From positions 1 to 17,746 of the forward strand of contig CAMLLG010000075.1 of NCBI GenBank assembly GCA_946480825.1: 17,746 nucleotides of DNA, in the 5' to 3' direction. The notes under the pieces were generated by a model. The model was given only the letters and a program-made list of their open reading frames with translations. It made no database searches and was not told the origin of the DNA. A program made the position numbers and the translations under genes. The stretch is from an uncultured Lysobacteraceae bacterium. GTDB taxonomy: Bacteria > Pseudomonadota > Gammaproteobacteria > Xanthomonadales > Xanthomonadaceae. Of the stretch, positions 1 to 6,079 are shown in pieces. Each line of letters opens with the position of its first letter. Within the stretch, counting starts at the first letter, position 1.

Positions 1-161
1 TGCACGTCGGGCATCACCGCGATCCAGCGATGGATGAAGGGCAGCTTCGCGATGTTCTGAAGTTGCTTGCGCGCTTCGTCTTCCAGCGGGACCCCGCGGG
101 TCCACAGCTTGATCGGCGCGGCGCCGGCGTCCTGGATGACATCGTAGTGGTATGTGGTCAT
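1..161 (-). CDS. rtcB: RtcB RNA ligase, N-terminal 53 residues (cut by window edge)
   Basis: Reading the minus strand from the ATG at 159-161 gives a protein beginning MTTYHYDVIQDAGAAPIKLW and containing TRGVPLEDEA, then PFIHRWIAVMPDV at the window edge. This matches the start of RtcB, the GTP- and Mn-dependent ligase that joins 2',3'-cyclic phosphate or 3'-phosphate RNA ends to 5'-OH ends; the PDVH motif opens its metal-binding core. Only the first 53 codons are present and the catalytic His404-type region lies outside, so activity cannot be judged. It is the distal visible gene of the rsr / Y RNA / rtcB unit and probably shares the sigma54 promoter upstream of rsr. Its ribosome binding site is weak (GAGA). 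Identification is confident despite the truncation. Confidence 0.93.
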   Translation of the reverse strand, partial: MTTYHYDVIQDAGAAPIKLWTRGVPLEDEARKQLQNIAKLPFIHRWIAVMPDV

Positions 162-163
162 GT

Positions 164-179
164 CACATTCTCGCATGTG
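164..179 (-). promoter_or_regulatory. Small hairpin over the weak ribosome binding site of rtcB
   Basis: On the minus strand CACAT (179-175) can pair with ATGTG (168-164), leaving a six-base loop GCGAGA that holds the only Shine-Dalgarno-like bases. It lies 2 nt before the rtcB ATG. Five pairs are seen; a role in translation control is inference. Confidence 0.3.
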
Positions 180-187
180 TGAAAAGA

Positions 188-319
188 TCGCCGGCCGCGA
201 CGAAAGTGATGGAACGTTTCTCCGAGCTCTACCGGGCTGAGCTACCGCCCTGCGGCGGGCGGGATTCGAACCCGCGACCACGGAAGTCATGTAGTTCCAT
301 CGGCATTCGCGGCCGACGA
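188..319 (-). ncRNA. Y RNA-like (YrlA-type) RNA with circularly permuted tRNA-like head, copy A
   Basis: The minus strand folds as a Y RNA. The basal stem pairs 319-307 with 200-188 (13 pairs, one G-U). An internal loop follows, then GATGGAAC (301-294) pairs with GTTCCATC (215-208). The head reads T arm first: GCGGG, loop TTCGAAT, CCCGC (275-259). Next comes a closed acceptor-like hairpin CCGCC/GGCGG (258-245), then a D arm AGCTC/GAGCT (243-225). This is tRNA order permuted so that the Ro-binding stem takes the place of the anticodon stem, as established for bacterial YrlA RNAs that Rsr proteins bind. It lies just upstream of rtcB, and ATCTTTTC follows the stem. Confidence 0.85.
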
Positions 320-330
320 AGATGAAAATT

Positions 331-660
331 TCAGGCTTCCTCGATGCAGCGCACCGAGGATGGGCGGATGAACGCCTTCTTCCCGGAATCCAGCAGGATC
401 ACGAGCATCGACCCCCAGTCTCCGAGTGGCGACGGCGCCAACTTCGGATCGGTGGCGCCCAGGATCCGGACGTCCATGAACCTGCGCCCGTCGGACAGGA
501 ACAAATGGTGCCTGCGATCCGGCACGATCGCTTCCTCGATGTGGGGAAGCATTTTCTCGCGCGCTTCGCGAAGCCGTTTCTCGTTCCTATTCGAAGAGAC
601 GATGGCATACACGATCAGCAGCAGGAATCCACCGACGATGATCGCCCAGACTTCGGACAT
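331..660 (-). CDS. Small single-pass membrane protein of unknown function, inside the Y RNA array
   Basis: A 109-residue protein starting MSEVWAIIVGGFLLLIVYAI. Residues 4-22 form one transmembrane helix, followed by a basic/acidic helical stretch (about 23-50) and a C-terminal domain with short beta-type segments (about 52-109) ending SSVRCIEEA. The ATG at 658-660 is chosen because GGGAG lies 7 nt upstream; a longer reading from an ATG 24 nt further back lacks such a site. It lies between Y RNA copies A and B on the same strand, so it is probably cotranscribed with the RNA-repair genes. I do not recognise the family. Membership in the repair system is only positional; it could be an unrelated gene trapped between RNA copies. 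Confidence 0.75.
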   Translation of the reverse strand: MSEVWAIIVGGFLLLIVYAIVSSNRNEKRLREAREKMLPHIEEAIVPDRRHHLFLSDGRRFMDVRILGATDPKLAPSPLGDWGSMLVILLDSGKKAFIRPSSVRCIEEA

Positions 661-708
661 GTGACTGCTCCCGTTGCATTGCATGATGAAGATTTTTTGA
701 AATGGACT

Positions 709-800
709 GCCGACGACCGCGACGAGAATTGAGGGAACGTCCCGCTCTACCGACTGAGCTACCGTCTCGCGACGGGCGGGACTCGAACCGACCCAGGCAG
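709..800 (-). ncRNA. Degenerate Y RNA-like copy B (partial duplicate of copy C)
   Basis: Bases 709-789 match 870-950 at 80 of 81 positions, the last 75 (715-789) without a difference. The duplicated part covers the T loop TTCGAGT, acceptor-like hairpin, D arm and 3' stem strand. The match stops inside the T stem: the 5' strand of the T stem has lost GCG, leaving a mismatch and a wobble. The GGGAAC strand that pairs with GTTCCC in copy C is not preserved; the nearest sequence is GGGCAAG, which pairs imperfectly. It therefore looks like a decayed or chimeric Y RNA. It might still fold through alternative 5' sequence, so inactivity is not certain. Confidence 0.65.
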
Positions 801-862
801 AAACTTGCCCCGCGACGACAATGAGGCCGCGTCCGCGGCTGAGGACAATGAAGCACGGACGG

Positions 863-1006
863 AAAAACCGCCGATGACCGCGACGAGAATTGAGGGAACG
901 TCCCGCTCTACCGACTGAGCTACCGTCTCGCGACGGGCGGGACTCGAACCCGCGACCTGGAGCGTGAAAGGCTGTAGTTCCCAAAGCATTCGCGATCATC
1001 GACAGC
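863..1006 (-). ncRNA. Y RNA-like (YrlA-type) RNA with circularly permuted tRNA-like head, copy C
   Basis: The basal stem pairs 1006-990 with 883-867 in 17 unbroken pairs, 13 Watson-Crick and 4 G-U. GGGAAC (982-977) then pairs with GTTCCC (899-894). The head has a T arm GCGGG, TTCGAGT, CCCGC (953-937); a closed acceptor-like hairpin CCGTC, GNRA loop GCGA, GACGG (936-923); and a D arm GCTC/GAGC with loop AGTCGGTA. Relative to copy A, the acceptor hairpin has exchanged a C-G for a T-A pair and the Ro-type stem differs while pairing is kept. A run of five T (minus strand, 867-863) directly follows the basal stem, so it may also act as a terminator or 3' end. Confidence 0.87.
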
Positions 1007-1021
1007 GATGAAACGATGAGT

Positions 1022-1078
1022 GGCTGCGACGAGAATTCGCCGGACGTGTCTGATGTAGTCCGACAGGCATTCGCAACC
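1022..1078 (-). ncRNA. Stem-only Y RNA-like element D, lacking the tRNA-like head
   Basis: This 57-base element keeps the flanking signature of copies A and C: GCGAATGC on the 5' side, ACTACA after the inner stem, and TTCTCGTCGC on the 3' side. Basal stem GGTTGCGA (1078-1071) pairs with TCGCAGCC (1029-1022), 8 pairs with one G-U. Inside, GCC pairs with GGC, a four-base bulge TGTC follows, and GGAC pairs with GTCC, closing a 12-base loop where copies A and C carry the tRNA mimic. It is the first element after rsr. It may be a minimal Rsr-binding RNA or a remnant; stability alone does not decide. Confidence 0.6.
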
Positions 1079-1081
1079 GCC

Positions 1082-1128
1082 AAAAAAACGATCTCCCCCG
1101 GCCCGGCCGGCCCCATTGCCGGCCGGGC
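1082..1128 (-). terminator. GC-rich hairpin with T7 run after rsr
   Basis: GCCCGGCCGGC (minus, 1128-1118) pairs perfectly with GCCGGCCGGGC (1111-1101), 11 pairs with a 6-base loop, starting 8 nt after the rsr stop. Seven T follow at 1088-1082, but 12 bases separate stem and T-run, so termination is probably partial. It could attenuate read-through into the Y RNA array or protect the rsr mRNA end. Confidence 0.5.
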
Positions 1129-1136
1129 ATTGAACC

Positions 1137-2690
1137 TCACACGTCGATGCCGGTGATCTTGTCGACCCAGCGCTGCGCACCGGCGCCTTCCGCCGCGACA
1201 TTCGCGAGCAGGTCGAACACCGCGTCGCTGAAACCGCCGACGTGGATCACGTCCTCGCGCTCCACCGTCTGGCTGCTGGCGTACGGCTGCAGGTCGATGC
1301 ACACCAGCTTCGCCTGCGGACAGCGCGTCTTGAGCTGCGTCCACTGGCGCATGGTTTCGGTCGCGCCTTCGCCGCGAGTGTCGTGCCAGCTTTCGTTGTC
1401 GGACACCAGCACCAGCAGATCGACCTTCGCTTTTTCCCGGTTCAACTGCGCCAGCGGCGCGCTGACGTTGGTGCCGCCACCGCACAGCTGCGCCAACTGC
1501 CGCGCCTGGGTCATCACGCTGTCGCGCGGGTTCAGACGTACGTCGCGCACGGCGGTGTCGAACGGCATCACCCGGGCCAGCGGGCTGTTGCGCTGCATGC
1601 AGGCCGCGACCAGCGCCGCCACGTCCACGCAGCGGGTCTTCGTGGTCGCGCCCTTGCGGAAACCGGTGACCGGCGAGGCCATCGATCCCGACACGTCCAC
1701 CGCGACCACCACGTCGCCCTGCAGCGACGGCACGTTGCGGGTCGCGATTTCCATCGCGTCCTGCAGCGCCTCGCCGATCTCGCGCGGCAGACCTTCGGTG
1801 GCCTGATACGCGGTCAACAGCTGATACGGGAACACGCGGGCGCGGCGGATCGCATCGGCATCGGTCAACTTCGCCACCACCTCGTAGAGCGCCGCCTTGT
1901 CCTCGAACACGCCGTTGCGGGCGAAGGTGTTGAGGTTCTGGCGCAGGCTCTGCCACGACGCGCGACGGGCCAGCGTGGCCCACTGCGCGCGGCTCAGCGG
2001 CAGCGAGGTGAAGTACTGGAACGGCAGATCGGGCAGCTCGGCGTTGGCCGGATCGCGCTTGAACGCCTCGTAGGCACGCACGATGTCCGGCAACTGCGCC
2101 GGGTCGTGCGGCTTGCCGAGGATCCAGGCGTACAGCGCTTCGCGCCCGGCATCGGCCGGCTTCGGGTGCACCATCCGGATCACGTCGGCCAGCGACGGCG
2201 CATTGCCGATCGCGGCGCTCAACAGCTGCTTCTCGGACGCGCGATCCAGCCACGCGCGGACCAGACGCTTCGGCAGCGACCCCAACGACTTCCGGCCGAC
2301 GCGACCACTGCGCAGGATCTGCACGACGTTGCGCAACACGCGGCCGTTGTCCACGACCTGCGGGAACGCGGCGGCGAACAGGTCGCGATCGCGGACCGAC
2401 AGGCTGGCCAGCAACAGCGCCGGCATGTCCTTCATCGCGCCGACGCGGCGGGCGTAGATCGCGGTCTGCGCGACGAAGCGCGGCTCGACCTCGGCGCAGA
2501 GCGCCAGCACCCGGTCCAACTGCTCGGCATCGCTCGCGTAGAAGGTGCTGTTGAGGCATCCGGTCGCCGCATACAGCGCCAGCGCGCCGCGCGGGCTGCG
2601 GGCATAGGCCAGACCGCCGGCCTCGTTGCGGGCGGTCGCAGCCGGCAGGCGGCGACCGCGGAAGGATGCGAAGAGCGAGGTGTTGGCCAT
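1137..2690 (-). CDS. rsr: TROVE-domain Ro60-like RNA-binding protein (Rsr)
   Basis: A 517-residue protein with two parts: an N-terminal alpha-helical TROVE region (about 1-320; RNPxxx-like start, repeated helical hairpins) and a C-terminal von Willebrand A domain (about 325-517). The vWA metal site is visible as DVSGSM (332-337), Thr407 in GGGTN, and Asp431 in SDNES. Ro60 orthologs are rings that bind Y RNAs on their surface and misfolded or damaged RNA ends in the cavity; bacterial Rsr works with Y RNAs and nucleases. Length fits the family. The ATG at 2688-2690 is chosen because AGGA lies 7 nt upstream; an in-frame ATG at 2735 falls at the sigma54 -12 element and would precede transcription start. 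It heads the rsr / Y RNA / rtcB unit. Confidence 0.93.
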   Translation of the reverse strand: MANTSLFASFRGRRLPAATARNEAGGLAYARSPRGALALYAATGCLNSTFYASDAEQLDRVLALCAEVEPRFVAQTAIYARRVGAMKDMPALLLASLSVRDRDLFAAAFPQVVDNGRVLRNVVQILRSGRVGRKSLGSLPKRLVRAWLDRASEKQLLSAAIGNAPSLADVIRMVHPKPADAGREALYAWILGKPHDPAQLPDIVRAYEAFKRDPANAELPDLPFQYFTSLPLSRAQWATLARRASWQSLRQNLNTFARNGVFEDKAALYEVVAKLTDADAIRRARVFPYQLLTAYQATEGLPREIGEALQDAMEIATRNVPSLQGDVVVAVDVSGSMASPVTGFRKGATTKTRCVDVAALVAACMQRNSPLARVMPFDTAVRDVRLNPRDSVMTQARQLAQLCGGGTNVSAPLAQLNREKAKVDLLVLVSDNESWHDTRGEGATETMRQWTQLKTRCPQAKLVCIDLQPYASSQTVEREDVIHVGGFSDAVFDLLANVAAEGAGAQRWVDKITGIDV

Positions 2691-2735
2691 GATGTCGTCC
2701 TGTCGGGAATGCCCGTGCTGGTTTTCGCCCTGCAT

Positions 2736-2751
2736 TGCAATCGGCGTGCCA
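2736..2751 (-). promoter_or_regulatory. Sigma54 (-24/-12) promoter of the rsr-Y RNA-rtcB unit
   Basis: The minus strand carries TGGCACGCCGATTGCA, which agrees at every defined position with the consensus TGGCACG-N4-TTGC(A/T). The -12 GC is at 2738-2737, placing the start near 2725 and a 5' leader of about 35 nt before the rsr ATG at 2690. The divergent neighbour is the sigma54 activator RtcR, which fits RtcR-dependent induction as known for rtcBA operons. Confidence 0.93.
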
Positions 2752-2843
2752 ACTTCATGCTGATTCTTTCAAGCAATTGTTTTTCAATGGTTTTGTTCGA
2801 AATTTCCGGGTCGCACCCAGATCCGGAATTGATGATTTCGTAT

Positions 2844-2876
2844 ATGATCAGATCGTTTCTTATCGGATACGATCAT
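2844..2876. promoter_or_regulatory. Nested inverted repeats just upstream of rtcR (possible RtcR site)
   Basis: GATCGT (2851-2856) and ACGATC (2869-2874) form a 6-bp inverted repeat with 12 bases between; an outer pair ATGATC (2844-2849) / GATCAT (2871-2876) overlaps it and the rtcR start codon. The spacer is noticeably AT-rich. Location about 100-115 bp upstream of the -24/-12 element suits an enhancer-type activator site and could also serve autoregulation. No binding motif was available for comparison. Confidence 0.35.
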
Positions 2877-4476
2877 GCGCAGACGTCAGGTCATCTTCGG
2901 CATGCTCGGCACCCAGCTGGATGCCGGCGGCGGGCCCGGGCGATGGGAAAAATGGCGACCCACGATCTCGCTCGGCCAGCACGAGGACTTCCTCGTCGAT
3001 CGGCTGGAGCTGCTGGTGGACGAGCGCCGCTACGGCAAGCTCGCCCAGGTCGTGCATGAGGACTTCGCGCAGATCTCGCCGGACACCGCGGTGCGCCGGC
3101 ACGACACCTTCCTGGCCGATCCGTGGGATTTCGAAGGCGTGTACGCGACGCTGCACGATTTTCTGCGCAGTTACGACTTCCGGCCGGAGGACGAGGACTA
3201 TTACATCCACATCACCACCGGCACCCACGTCGCGCAGATCTGCTGGTTCCTGCTGGCGGAAAGCCGGCACTTCCCGGGCCGCCTGCTGCAGACCTCGCCG
3301 CCGCGCAAACAGGGCGGCGCCGATCCGGGCAGCTTCGCGATCATCGATCTGGACCTCTCGCGCTACGACCGCATCGCCCAGCGCTTCGCGCAGCAGCGGC
3401 TGGAAGATCGCGACCTGTTGAAGAGCGGCATCGCCACCCGCAACGCCGCGTTCAACCGGATGATCGAGCAGATCGAAACCGTGGCGACGCGATCGAAGGC
3501 ACCGATGCTGCTGATGGGCCCCACCGGCGCCGGCAAGAGCCAGTTGGCGAAGCGCGTGTTCGAACTCAAGAAACTCAAACACCAATTGCCCGGGCGGTTC
3601 GTCGAAGTGAACTGCGCCACGCTGCGCGGCGACGGTGCAATGAGCGCGCTCTTCGGCCATGTGAAAGGCGCCTACACCGGCGCCGGCAGCGATCGCGCGG
3701 GACTGCTGCGCTCCGCGCATCAGGGACTGCTGTTTCTCGACGAGATCGGCGAACTGGGCCTGGACGAACAGGCGCTGCTGCTGCGCGCGCTGGAAGAGAA
3801 GCGCTTTCCGCCGGTCGGTGGCGACCGCGACGTGGAGAGCGATTTCCAGCTGATCGCCGGCACCAATCGCGACCTGCAGGAGGCGGTGGCGCGCGGCCGG
3901 TTCCGCGACGATCTGCTGGCGCGACTGAATCTGTGGACCTATCGCCTGCCCGGCCTGGCCGAGCGTCCCGAGGACATCGAGCCCAACCTCGACTTCGAAC
4001 TCGAGCGCTGGTCGCGCGAGCAGCGCCAGCGCGTCGCCTTCAACCGCGAAGCGCGCACGCGCTATCTGCGGTTCGCCACCGGCGCCGACGCGCGCTGGAC
4101 CGGGAATTTCCGCGATCTCGGCGCCTCGGTGATGCGGATGGCGACGCTGGCCGACGCCGGGCGCATCCAGGTGGCGTTGGTGGACGAAGAAATCGCGCGG
4201 CTGCGCGCGCTGTGGCGCACGCACGGCGCCGGATCGTCGCTCGACGCACTGCTCGGCGACGAAGCGGCATCGCTCGACCGTTTCGACCGGGTGCAGCTGG
4301 AGGATGTCGTGCGCGTCTGCGCACGCGCGAAATCGCTGTCGGAGGCGGGGCGCACGCTGTTCGCGGCCTCGCGCGCGCGTCGCACCAGCACCAACGATGC
4401 CGATCGGCTGCGCAAATATCTGGCACGGTTCGGATTGGACTGGGAACGGGTGCGGGACGCGGATCCCGCGAACTGA
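2875..4476 (+). CDS. rtcR: RtcR, sigma54-dependent activator with CARF-type sensor domain
   Basis: A 533-residue protein closely resembling enterobacterial RtcR along its whole length. Residues 1-180 are the RtcR/CARF regulatory domain, with GMLGTQLD near the start and the conserved IHITTGTHVAQICWFLLAE (111-129). The AAA+ domain has Walker A GPTGAGKS (215-222), a GAYTGA loop (265-270) that contacts sigma54 (Tyr for the usual Phe), and Walker B LLFLDEIGEL (285-294). The C-terminal helix-turn-helix lies in AKSLSEAGRTLF and following residues. CARF domains sense RNA-derived ligands, and RtcR is reported to respond to damaged tRNA. It is divergent from rsr with an exact sigma54 promoter between. 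The start agrees with family N-termini; its ribosome binding site is weak, consistent with low expression. Confidence 0.96.
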   Translation: MRRRQVIFGMLGTQLDAGGGPGRWEKWRPTISLGQHEDFLVDRLELLVDERRYGKLAQVVHEDFAQISPDTAVRRHDTFLADPWDFEGVYATLHDFLRSYDFRPEDEDYYIHITTGTHVAQICWFLLAESRHFPGRLLQTSPPRKQGGADPGSFAIIDLDLSRYDRIAQRFAQQRLEDRDLLKSGIATRNAAFNRMIEQIETVATRSKAPMLLMGPTGAGKSQLAKRVFELKKLKHQLPGRFVEVNCATLRGDGAMSALFGHVKGAYTGAGSDRAGLLRSAHQGLLFLDEIGELGLDEQALLLRALEEKRFPPVGGDRDVESDFQLIAGTNRDLQEAVARGRFRDDLLARLNLWTYRLPGLAERPEDIEPNLDFELERWSREQRQRVAFNREARTRYLRFATGADARWTGNFRDLGASVMRMATLADAGRIQVALVDEEIARLRALWRTHGAGSSLDALLGDEAASLDRFDRVQLEDVVRVCARAKSLSEAGRTLFAASRARRTSTNDADRLRKYLARFGLDWERVRDADPAN

Positions 4477-4492
4477 GCGACGTCGGACGTGG

Positions 4493-5254
4493 TCAGGCGC
4501 GGCGCTGCTTGCCGTCGCCGGACGATTCCGCGCCGTGGGCGAGGCGCAACAGTTCGGCGACGTTGAGGATCTCGACGCGACGGCCGGTCACCGCGATCAC
4601 GCCGTCGTCCTGCAGGCGGGTGAAGCCGCGGCTGACGGTTTCCAGGGCGAGGCCGAGAAAGCGCGCGATGTCCTCGCGACTCATCGGCAACTGGAACAGA
4701 CGATCGGGCTGGCCGACGTTGCGATAACGCTCGCCGAGACTGTGCAGAAACAGCGCGATGCGCTCGTTCGCCTGGCGGCGGACGAGGATGCCGAGATGGT
4801 CCTGGTCGCGATCGACGCTCTGGCCGATCACACGGAACAACTGCTGCTGCAGGCTGGGTACCTGCCCGGCGATCTCGGACAGAAGGTCGTAGGGCACTTC
4901 GCAGACGGTGGCGGCGGTCAGCGCAACGCCTTCGCAACGATGATGGCCGCTGCCGAGCGCATCGAGGCCGATGAGCTCGCCCGGCAGGTGGAAGCCGAGC
5001 ACCTGTTCTTCGCCGTCCTCGCTGATGCTGACCGACTTGAACGCGCCATCGCGGGCGATGAAGACCGCGGCCAGCGGATCGCCAAGACGGAACAGGCGTT
5101 CGCCGCGGGCCACGGGCCGACGACGCTGGACGATCTGGTCGAGCCGCTGCAGCTCTTCCGCGCCGATGCCGCCGGGCAGGCAGAGCTGGCGGACGGAGCA
5201 GTAGGTGCAGCCCCGGCGCAGCTGGATCAGATCGAGGACGGAGGAATCGCTCAT
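4493..5254 (-). CDS. fnr: FNR-type oxygen-responsive transcription regulator
   Basis: A 253-residue CRP/FNR-superfamily protein. Cys16, Cys19 and Cys25 (CTYCSVRQLC) plus Cys118 in TVCEVPYDLL match the four [4Fe-4S] ligands of FNR, so the protein should lose DNA binding when oxygen destroys the cluster. The cyclic-nucleotide-type beta roll spans about 35-145, the dimer helix about 145-175, and the helix-turn-helix 191-215 includes Glu205, Ser208 and Arg209, the residue types that read TTGAT half-sites in FNR. It is convergent with rtcR (16 bp between stops) and divergent from the cytochrome c gene. A candidate target, an FNR-box-like site before the hemerythrin gene, lies in this window. No clear Shine-Dalgarno precedes the ATG. 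Confidence 0.92.
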   Translation of the reverse strand: MSDSSVLDLIQLRRGCTYCSVRQLCLPGGIGAEELQRLDQIVQRRRPVARGERLFRLGDPLAAVFIARDGAFKSVSISEDGEEQVLGFHLPGELIGLDALGSGHHRCEGVALTAATVCEVPYDLLSEIAGQVPSLQQQLFRVIGQSVDRDQDHLGILVRRQANERIALFLHSLGERYRNVGQPDRLFQLPMSREDIARFLGLALETVSRGFTRLQDDGVIAVTGRRVEILNVAELLRLAHGAESSGDGKQRRA

Positions 5255-5398
5255 TGCCCGCTAGTGTGCCACGGGCCGGCGCGAAGCCGAATCCGACTTC
5301 GGTCCAACGCGCTTCCCGGCAAGGGCGGTGCCACGGGCCACGGGAAGGCCGTCGGCGGGCTTCGGGTGGCCGGGCTCGAATCCGGACCGCCACAGCCC

Positions 5399-5405
5399 TT
5401 ATACT
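5399..5405 (+). promoter_or_regulatory. Possible -10 element for the cytochrome c5 gene
   Basis: TTATACT contains TATACT, five of six matches to TATAAT, about 63 bp before the GTG start. No good -35 hexamer is seen at 16-18 bp. It is the best promoter-like element in the 213-bp fnr/cytochrome divergent spacer. Confidence 0.4.
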
Positions 5406-5467
5406 GCCCGGATTGTGCGGCCGTCGCCGGCCGCCCCGCCATCATGATCTGTTTTCCGGGTGAGTTC

Positions 5468-5980
5468 GTGCGCAATTACGATCTGGACTTTCTGAAGCGC
5501 TTTTCGATGGTCATCGCCTTCCTCGTGGCGTTGACCCTGGGCCTGATCCTGTTCGCGGCCTACCTCCACCACGAACTGCCGCCGCAGGCGAATCCGGTCG
5601 AGGTGAAACGCACCGAAGCCCGCATCGCTCCGACCGGTCAGGTCTACGCCGGCGCCAGCGGCGAGGCCGCCAAGGCCGCCGCGGACGAAGCCGCCAAGGC
5701 CGCGGCCGCATCCCAGGTCGCCTACGGCGGCACGATGGACGGCTCGGTCATCTACGGCAACCTGTGCGCGGGCTGCCACACCTCGGGCGCCGGTGGCGCG
5801 CCGAAGCTGGACGCCGCAGGCATGGGCGCACGCGCCGGCCAGGGCAAGGACACGCTGTACAAGCATGCGATCGAAGGCTTCACCGGCAGCGCCGGCGTGA
5901 TGCCCGCGAAGGGCGGCAATCCGGCCCTCACCGACGATCAGGTCAAGGCCGCGGTCGACTGGATGCTCGACCAGGTCTGA
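5468..5980 (+). CDS. Membrane-anchored cytochrome c5-like protein
   Basis: A 170-residue protein. After a short cytoplasmic start (RNYDLDFLKRF) one transmembrane helix spans about 13-33. An Ala/Lys/Glu-rich linker (65-83) follows, then a class I cytochrome c domain (about 84-170) with the heme motif CAGCH (100-104) and likely axial Met145 in GVMPAKGG. The heme domain would face the periplasm and carry electrons near a terminal oxidase or another quinol-driven chain. The GTG at 5468 gives the family-typical start right before RNYDLDF; an in-frame ATG at 5444 would add 8 residues but lacks a ribosome binding site. The gene stands alone, with a hairpin after it, and is divergent from fnr. No partner oxidase is present here. 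Confidence 0.87.
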   Translation: MRNYDLDFLKRFSMVIAFLVALTLGLILFAAYLHHELPPQANPVEVKRTEARIAPTGQVYAGASGEAAKAAADEAAKAAAASQVAYGGTMDGSVIYGNLCAGCHTSGAGGAPKLDAAGMGARAGQGKDTLYKHAIEGFTGSAGVMPAKGGNPALTDDQVKAAVDWMLDQV

Positions 5981-6030
5981 TGTTCGAACAGGTCTGATCG
6001 TCGCCGCATCGATCGCCGCACGCCATCCGC

Positions 6031-6052
6031 AACGCCGCCTCCGGGCGGCGTT
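6031..6052 (+). terminator. Hairpin after the cytochrome c gene
   Basis: AACGCCGCC (6031-6039) pairs perfectly with GGCGGCGTT (6044-6052) around a TCCG loop; GTCCGTTTCG follows. The stem is strong but the T-run is poor, so it is a moderate terminator or attenuator before the nuclease gene. Confidence 0.5.
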
Positions 6053-6079
6053 GTCCGTTTCGCGCCACAGGAGTCCTTC

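Noticed and set aside
225..275. tRNA gene on the minus strand (T arm and D arm consensus; same at 905-953 and in the 709-789 copy)
   Set aside because: The T arm comes before the D arm, the acceptor strands are closed by a short loop, and there is no anticodon arm. The order fits a Y RNA, not a tRNA.
709..950. CRISPR or mobile-element repeat
   Set aside because: Only two near-identical copies, fully explained by duplication of a Y RNA segment; no transposase, terminal repeats or spacer pattern in the window.
331..2559. 742-codon open frame on the minus strand overlapping rsr
   Set aside because: Arg/Gly/Ala-rich translation in another frame of rsr. Only its last 109 codons, the separate membrane protein, show real protein character and a ribosome binding site.
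1242..3059. 605-codon open frame antisense to rsr
   Set aside because: High-GC shadow frame: His/Arg/Gln-rich, no domain, and it crosses the sigma54 promoter and the rtcR start.
2860..4224. 454-codon open frame antisense to rtcR
   Set aside because: Shadow of rtcR, whose identity is secured by Walker and GAYTGA motifs.
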